Below are positions 59,576 through 64,000 of a DNA stretch of 64,000 nucleotides, in pieces (the stretch's first letter is position 1; the number at the start of each line of letters is the position of its first letter). Position numbers and translations under genes: made by a program. The notes below the pieces were generated by a model, which was not told the DNA's origin, ran no database searches, and saw only the letters and a program-made list of their open reading frames with translations. The stretch lies in assembly GCA_023269715.1 (NCBI GenBank), contig JAGDVO010000011.1, forward strand, positions 25,879 to 89,878. Reading direction: 5' to 3'. The DNA comes from Thermosulfidibacter sp. (GTDB lineage: Bacteria > Thermosulfidibacterota > Thermosulfidibacteria > Thermosulfidibacterales > Thermosulfidibacteraceae).

Positions 59576-60076
59576 CTAACCTATGAGTCTGTATGTATCC
59601 AGAATTATAATTATCTTGCCGTCAGGAAGCTTCCCGATCCTACTTATGAACTCCCTATCTATTCCCGCTATTAGATTAGAGGGAAGCTCTACTTGACTTT
59701 CCTCAATACTTACAACCTCGTTAACCCTATCAACCAGTATACCGACGATCTTCTCCTTACTCTCACCTTCAAGAACTATTATTTTTTTCTCACTCTCATC
59801 ATACATACTTTCATATATATTAAAACGCTTTTTTAAATCTACAACGGGCACTATATACCCTCTTAGGTTTATAACACCTAGAACATATGATGGCACTTTA
59901 GGAACCCTAGTAATGGGAGGGATCTCTATTATCTCCTTTATGTTCAACATATCTATACCGTAATTTTCACGACCCAGCATAAAAGATATAAACTTGTAAA
60001 TCTTTTCCTGTTTGATATCTTTAAACTGAGCTTTTTCATTACCTCTGAGAGTCTTGTAAAAATCCATAAAATCCAT
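59576..60076 (-). CDS. cheW: Chemotaxis coupling protein CheW
   Basis: A 166-aa coupling protein linking receptors to CheA. It has the CheW SH3-like pattern: YGIDMLNIKEII near 40, VLGVINLRGYIVPVVDLKKRF near 65, VGILVDRVNEVV near 115. AAGGAGG precedes the ATG, and it lies 12 nt after cheA. Confidence 0.93.
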   Translation of the reverse strand: MDFMDFYKTLRGNEKAQFKDIKQEKIYKFISFMLGRENYGIDMLNIKEIIEIPPITRVPKVPSYVLGVINLRGYIVPVVDLKKRFNIYESMYDESEKKIIVLEGESKEKIVGILVDRVNEVVSIEESQVELPSNLIAGIDREFISRIGKLPDGKIIIILDTYRLIG

Positions 60077-60088
60077 AACAAACCTCCT

Positions 60089-61888
60089 TTAGTACGAATA
60101 GGTCAACATATTCACTATTCCCGCAACATCGAGTATAAGAGTCACCCTTCCATCTCCCATTATGGTTGCTCCTGCTATACCCTCAACTGAACCAAGGTAA
60201 GGTCCAAGTGATTTTATAACAACTTCTTCCTGTCCTATGAGTCTGTCCACAACAAGTCCGAATCTCTTCTCACCTATAGCTATAACGACAACATACATAT
60301 TCTTCACCTTCGGTTCCCCTGGAACGTCAAAGATATTCCTCAAACGGACAAGCGGTAAGACTGTATCCCTCAAAACTATGACCTCTTTATTTTCAACCGT
60401 TTTTATATTCTCCTCATTAAGCCTTACAGCCTCCACCACAGAAACAAGAGGTATGGCGTATATCTCCTCATCAACCTGAACAAGAAGACTCTGTATAATC
60501 GCAAGCGTAAGTGGTATTTTCATAATTATCTGAGTACCCTTACCTTTTTCACTCCTAACTTCAATAGTTCCGTTGAGTTTCTCAACACAAACTCTCACCA
60601 CATCCATACCTACACCACGGCCACTTACAGATGAAACCTTTTCAGCTGTAGAAAAACCTGGTAGGAAAATGAGATTTAACGCATCATTTTCGGTCATTCT
60701 CTTTGCCTCTTCGGGACTTATTATACCCCTCTCTATAGCCTTTCTCTTCACCTTTTCCACATCTATACCTCTACCATCATCCTCAACCACAATGACTATG
60801 TGATTACCCTCATGGTAGGCTTTGAGCCTTAAAAGCCCCTCTCTCAGTTTACCTAGAATCTCCCTTTCCTCTGGATACTCTATCCCATGGTCTATGGCAT
60901 TTCTAACAAGATGTACAAGGGGATCGTTTATTTCATCCACTATACTTCTATCAAGTTCCGTATCTTCTCCTTCGATCACAAGCCTAACTTCTTTCCTCAG
61001 TTCCCTGGCAACATCCCTCACAACCCTGGGGAATCTAGAGAAAACTCTACCGATAGGTACCATTCTAGTTTTCATAACGGCGAACTGTAAATCGGTGGTT
61101 ATAAAATCGACCTGATCCATAGTCTCAACTAGCTGTTGGACTAGTTCATCCTGATCGTACTTCTGATACAGCTGTTGAACTATCCTCAGTAACCTATTTC
61201 TACCTAAAACAAGTTCACCAACAAGATTCATTAAGTTATCAAGTCGAGAAATATCAACCCTTATTGTATTTTCCTTAGCCTTCTTGTCATCCTGCTTCTT
61301 AGCCTCATCCTTATCCTTCTCACTAACTGTTTTTACCTTTTCTTTCTCCAATTCCGCTTTAAAAAGCTCTTCTATTTCCCTCTCAAACGCTTCTAACTCC
61401 TCTCTTGAAAGGGGTTTTTCACCACCTATAACTATATCCTCACCTTGAGTCTTCTCTTCTATCTTGAGTTCACTAGCACTAGAAGCCATATCCTCACCTA
61501 TCCGTAGCTCTTGATAAACCTTCTCCAATTTACCAACTATACCCGAAATATCTATATCGGGTTCTTCTTGAGTTTCCTTAAGGTGATCAACTATACTTTT
61601 TACAACATCAACCGCCTCAAGAATAACATCCATAACACCTGGTGTAACCTTTGCTTTCCCACTTCTTAGAATATTAAGAATATCCTCCATTTTATGGGTG
61701 ATCGTCATCATCCTAGTGAAGCCCATGAAAGAAGAAGTACCCTTTATAGTGTGGGCAGCTCTAAAAATCTTGTTCAGAAGGTCGAGATCATCGGCTCTAG
61801 ATTCAAGTTCAACCAGATCTTGATCCAAGCTCTCTAGAATCTCCGTAACTTCTGTAATAAAATCGTCAAAAAATTCTAATTCAGCCAT
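60089..61888 (-). CDS. cheA: Chemotaxis histidine kinase CheA
   Basis: A 599-aa kinase. The N-terminal Hpt domain carries His46 (RAAHTIKG). A charged linker (about 140-205) replaces the P2 CheY-docking domain, which is not visible. The dimerisation helix begins near 207 (VDISRLDNLMNLVGELV), then the ATPase with N box LVHLVRNAIDHG, G1 EDDGRGI and GRGVGMDVV, and the C-terminal CheW-like domain near 465-595. It is followed by cheW and preceded by cheY. Confidence 0.95.
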   Translation of the reverse strand: MAELEFFDDFITEVTEILESLDQDLVELESRADDLDLLNKIFRAAHTIKGTSSFMGFTRMMTITHKMEDILNILRSGKAKVTPGVMDVILEAVDVVKSIVDHLKETQEEPDIDISGIVGKLEKVYQELRIGEDMASSASELKIEEKTQGEDIVIGGEKPLSREELEAFEREIEELFKAELEKEKVKTVSEKDKDEAKKQDDKKAKENTIRVDISRLDNLMNLVGELVLGRNRLLRIVQQLYQKYDQDELVQQLVETMDQVDFITTDLQFAVMKTRMVPIGRVFSRFPRVVRDVARELRKEVRLVIEGEDTELDRSIVDEINDPLVHLVRNAIDHGIEYPEEREILGKLREGLLRLKAYHEGNHIVIVVEDDGRGIDVEKVKRKAIERGIISPEEAKRMTENDALNLIFLPGFSTAEKVSSVSGRGVGMDVVRVCVEKLNGTIEVRSEKGKGTQIIMKIPLTLAIIQSLLVQVDEEIYAIPLVSVVEAVRLNEENIKTVENKEVIVLRDTVLPLVRLRNIFDVPGEPKVKNMYVVVIAIGEKRFGLVVDRLIGQEEVVIKSLGPYLGSVEGIAGATIMGDGRVTLILDVAGIVNMLTYSY

Positions 61889-61899
61889 AACACACTCCC

Positions 61900-62277
61900 C
61901 TATTTCTTAATCTGGGCAAGTGTTTTTTCTATCTTCTCCCTGAGAATATCGGGAGTAAAAGGTTTAACAATGTAGTTATTCACACCAGCTTTCAAAGCCT
62001 TTATTATTTCTTCCTTCGCACCAATAGTTGTCACCATTATTATAGGAATAGACTTGAAAACAGGAGAACTTCTCACAGTCTCAACGAATGTAAGACCATC
62101 CATTTCGGGCATGTTCCAATCCGTAAGAATGAGAGAAACATCGGGATTCACCTTCAACTTATGGAGGGCATCTAGCCCATTTTCAGCTTCTATCACATCC
62201 TTATAACCTATTCTGTTTAAAACATTGACTATTATCCTTCTCATCGTCGGAGAATCGTCAACTACAAGAATTTTCAT
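61900..62277 (-). CDS. cheY: Chemotaxis response regulator CheY
   Basis: A single receiver domain of 125 aa with the acidic pair VVDDS (residues 7-8), phospho-Asp in LTDWNMPEMDG near 54, Thr in MVTTIG near 82 and Lys in IVKPF near 104. The start at 62277 has GGAGG 6 nt upstream; a start 7 codons earlier overlaps the receptor gene. It carries the signal to the flagellar motor. Confidence 0.95.
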   Translation of the reverse strand: MKILVVDDSPTMRRIIVNVLNRIGYKDVIEAENGLDALHKLKVNPDVSLILTDWNMPEMDGLTFVETVRSSPVFKSIPIIMVTTIGAKEEIIKALKAGVNNYIVKPFTPDILREKIEKTLAQIKK

Positions 62278-62287
62278 CCCAAGCCTC

Positions 62288-64000
62288 CTAAACTTCAAAT
62301 TTCTCTACAAGCTCTCTCAGCTTTCCTGCAAGCTCTTCAAGCTTACTGGTAATAGCCCTGGCTTCTTCTACCAGACTCCTATTCTCATTAGCAACTTGCG
62401 ATATGGAATCAAGAGCTGCAGTAATTATCTCAGTTGCTCTCGCGTGTTCATCCATAGCATTAGCAATTTCAACCATATCAATAGAAATGCTCTCAGCACT
62501 CTTCTTTATTTTTTCAAGGGCACTCATGGATTCTTCTGCCTTATTCACACCTCTTTCAACATCCCTTACTATGCTATCCATACCGTTCACAGCCTCCTCG
62601 GTCCTGCCAACTATCATCGAAATAACATTGGATATCTCCTGGGTAGCCTTAACAGTATCCTCTGCGAGTTTCCTAACCTCATCAGCAACTACTGCAAATC
62701 CTCTACCATGTTCACCAGCCCTTGCAGCTTCAATAGCAGCATTTAGAGCAAGTAGATTGGTCTGATTAGCAATTTCATCTATAACTTTTATGACTTTACC
62801 AACTTCCTTTGAGGATTCTCCAAGCATCCTGATGGTACTTGCAGCCTTTGACACGGAATCAGCGATCTGTAACATCATCTCCCTCATCTCCGTAACAGTC
62901 ATATAACCACCATCGGCAAGCTGTAGGGAATTCTTGGAACTCATCTCAACATTCTTAACGTTACTCGTCATTTTTTTAACAGTAGCTTCCATTTCTTCAA
63001 CAGCAGAAACCGTAGACACCAAGCTCTCGTTCTGTCTCATGATCCCCTGTTCCATCCTGACAGCATTTTCAGCTAGATCCTTAGAAGTTGAGACTACAAG
63101 GCCAGAAGCACTTGCTATCGAAGATATTATACTCCTTAAACCTTCCACCATGGTTCCAAGACCTTTAAATATTCTACCTATCTCATCATCGCCTGCCTCA
63201 GGCACTTTGAAAGCAAAATTCCCTCTTTCTATCTTAGCAAAGATACCGTTCAAGATACTTAGCTTATCAAAGATAGTTTTAGATAAGAAGAAGTAAAGGA
63301 CCAAAACAACTAAAATAGCAGCACCTAATGTAGTTCCGAACTTTACCAAAAGTTGCTTCTTTATACTCTCCATCACTAAGGAAAGTGGTATGAATATTTC
63401 AAAAGCCCCGTGTATCTCGCCTTCATTCCAACCTTCCATCTTACCACCTGTTATATCTATGCCTTCTGTATTACCCCAAAATTCCTTGGACTTCGCCGGA
63501 TCTCCATGGCAATACTCACACTCCTTTATAAGCCTTATCGCTTTAAAATACCTTATGTAACCCGTCTTCTTATCAACGACGAAGAGTTCCGGTGTATCAG
63601 ACTCTCTCTTATCCATAGAAACAAGCTTCGCAAGAACCACCCTTTCAAGTTCATCTGGCATGTTCTTAGGATTCCTCGGATTCTCCTTAGGAACTTTTAC
63701 TAATAAACCTAATTCCTGTGCTTTACTGTTTAAAACTTTCATAGCCGAAACCACAGGAACTATCTGTAAAAATTTCTTAGGATCCTTCTTAGCCTCTTCA
63801 ACCTTGAACAGATTCATCCTCCAATTTTCCGTAGTATAGTCCATAGTTGCACGGGCAATTCCAACTATTCCTCTTGCCCTATCAACCTCTTTAAGTACAG
63901 CCTCATCCCTCGCCCTCCTCAAGTCCCAAACGAAAAGAAGGGAAAATACCAAAAGGACAATCAGAGCTGTAATAACAGAAACCTTCAGCTTAAGACCTGT
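62288..64000 (-). CDS. Methyl-accepting chemotaxis protein with c-type haem motif (partial)
   Basis: The coding frame runs beyond the window edge at 64000, so the true start is not seen; the visible part is about 570 aa. A hydrophobic N-terminal helix is followed by an extracytoplasmic domain of about 190 aa with CEYCHG (CxxCH, codons at 63520-63506), as in DUF3365/Tll0287-like haem domains. Then come a second membrane helix, a HAMP region, and the MCP tip ([19 protein letters not shown]). It probably senses redox potential or a gas. cheY follows by 10 nt. Confidence 0.88.
   Translation of the reverse strand, partial: TGLKLKVSVITALIVLLVFSLLFVWDLRRARDEAVLKEVDRARGIVGIARATMDYTTENWRMNLFKVEEAKKDPKKFLQIVPVVSAMKVLNSKAQELGLLVKVPKENPRNPKNMPDELERVVLAKLVSMDKRESDTPELFVVDKKTGYIRYFKAIRLIKECEYCHGDPAKSKEFWGNTEGIDITGGKMEGWNEGEIHGAFEIFIPLSLVMESIKKQLLVKFGTTLGAAILVVLVLYFFLSKTIFDKLSILNGIFAKIERGNFAFKVPEAGDDEIGRIFKGLGTMVEGLRSIISSIASASGLVVSTSKDLAENAVRMEQGIMRQNESLVSTVSAVEEMEATVKKMTSNVKNVEMSSKNSLQLADGGYMTVTEMREMMLQIADSVSKAASTIRMLGESSKEVGKVIKVIDEIANQTNLLALNAAIEAARAGEHGRGFAVVADEVRKLAEDTVKATQEISNVISMIVGRTEEAVNGMDSIVRDVERGVNKAEESMSALEKIKKSAESISIDMVEIANAMDEHARATEIITAALDSISQVANENRSLVEEARAITSKLEELAGKLRELVEKFEV

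Noticed and set aside
62403-62765. Plus-strand frames over the receptor tips, similar to one another
   Set aside because: Similarity is due to the shared receptor tip DNA on the other strand.

Overview
The window comes from a bacterial chromosome of moderate to low GC, gene-dense, with short spacers, many 1-60 nt gene overlaps and strong GGAGG-type ribosome binding sites. No phage, insertion sequence, CRISPR array or rRNA is visible. Gene content points to an anaerobic or microaerophilic, motile, probably autotrophic thermophile: a eukaryotic-type citrate synthase with malate dehydrogenase, aconitase and monomeric NADP isocitrate dehydrogenase, an IorA/PaaK aryl-acid module, radical-SAM haem synthesis, UbiU/UbiV-like U32 proteins and Lys/Glu/Ile-rich proteins. 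This would suit a Thermosulfidibacter-like organism, in which citrate synthase is known to run reversibly in a reductive TCA cycle. That assignment is inference; nothing here proves it.

Layout. 1-5.7 kb (-): acn, gltA, mdh, each with its own signals, then hemB. 5.7-8.8 kb (-): a four-gene minor-pilin operon (fimT/pilV/pilW/pilX-like). 8.9-10.8 kb (+): initiator tRNA, ispE, tRNA-Gln, a lipoprotein. 10.8-17.9 kb (+): paaK, ACT protein, paaK, iorA, then icd with its own promoter. 18-22.3 kb (-): three U32 proteins, an HDAC-fold protein, a NIL-domain ferredoxin and a zinc-ribbon protein, an uncharacterised cluster. 22.4-31.7 kb: acyl-CoA ligase, trmB, a TPR-FtsY fusion, lytic transglycosylase, thiL, class III sirtuin and a bifunctional Rel. 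31.7-39.9 kb: ArnT-like transferase, def, double-ACT protein, ahbD-like radical SAM, hemE, rsmB, radical SAM/B12 protein, peroxiredoxin. 39.95-40.4 kb: a decayed SprA-family gene.

40.4-51.4 kb (-): one apparent transcription unit, tRNA-Ser(TGA), tRNA-Ser(GCT), a trp leader peptide with three consecutive Trp codons and an elaborate attenuator, trpE-G-D-C-F-B-A, an aminotransferase, leuA-C-D. leuB, cdsA and dxr run divergently (51.5-54.6 kb). 54.6-64 kb (-): a chemotaxis operon: a chemoreceptor with a c-type haem motif (cut by the window edge), cheY, cheA, cheW, a CheV-REC-CheZ-like fusion, a Cache chemoreceptor and a soluble GAF chemoreceptor. No cheR or cheB is seen.

The points most worth following are the six-segment trp attenuator, the U32/HDAC/ferredoxin cluster, the CheV-CheZ-like fusion, the TPR-FtsY fusion and the SprA remnant with an in-frame TGA.
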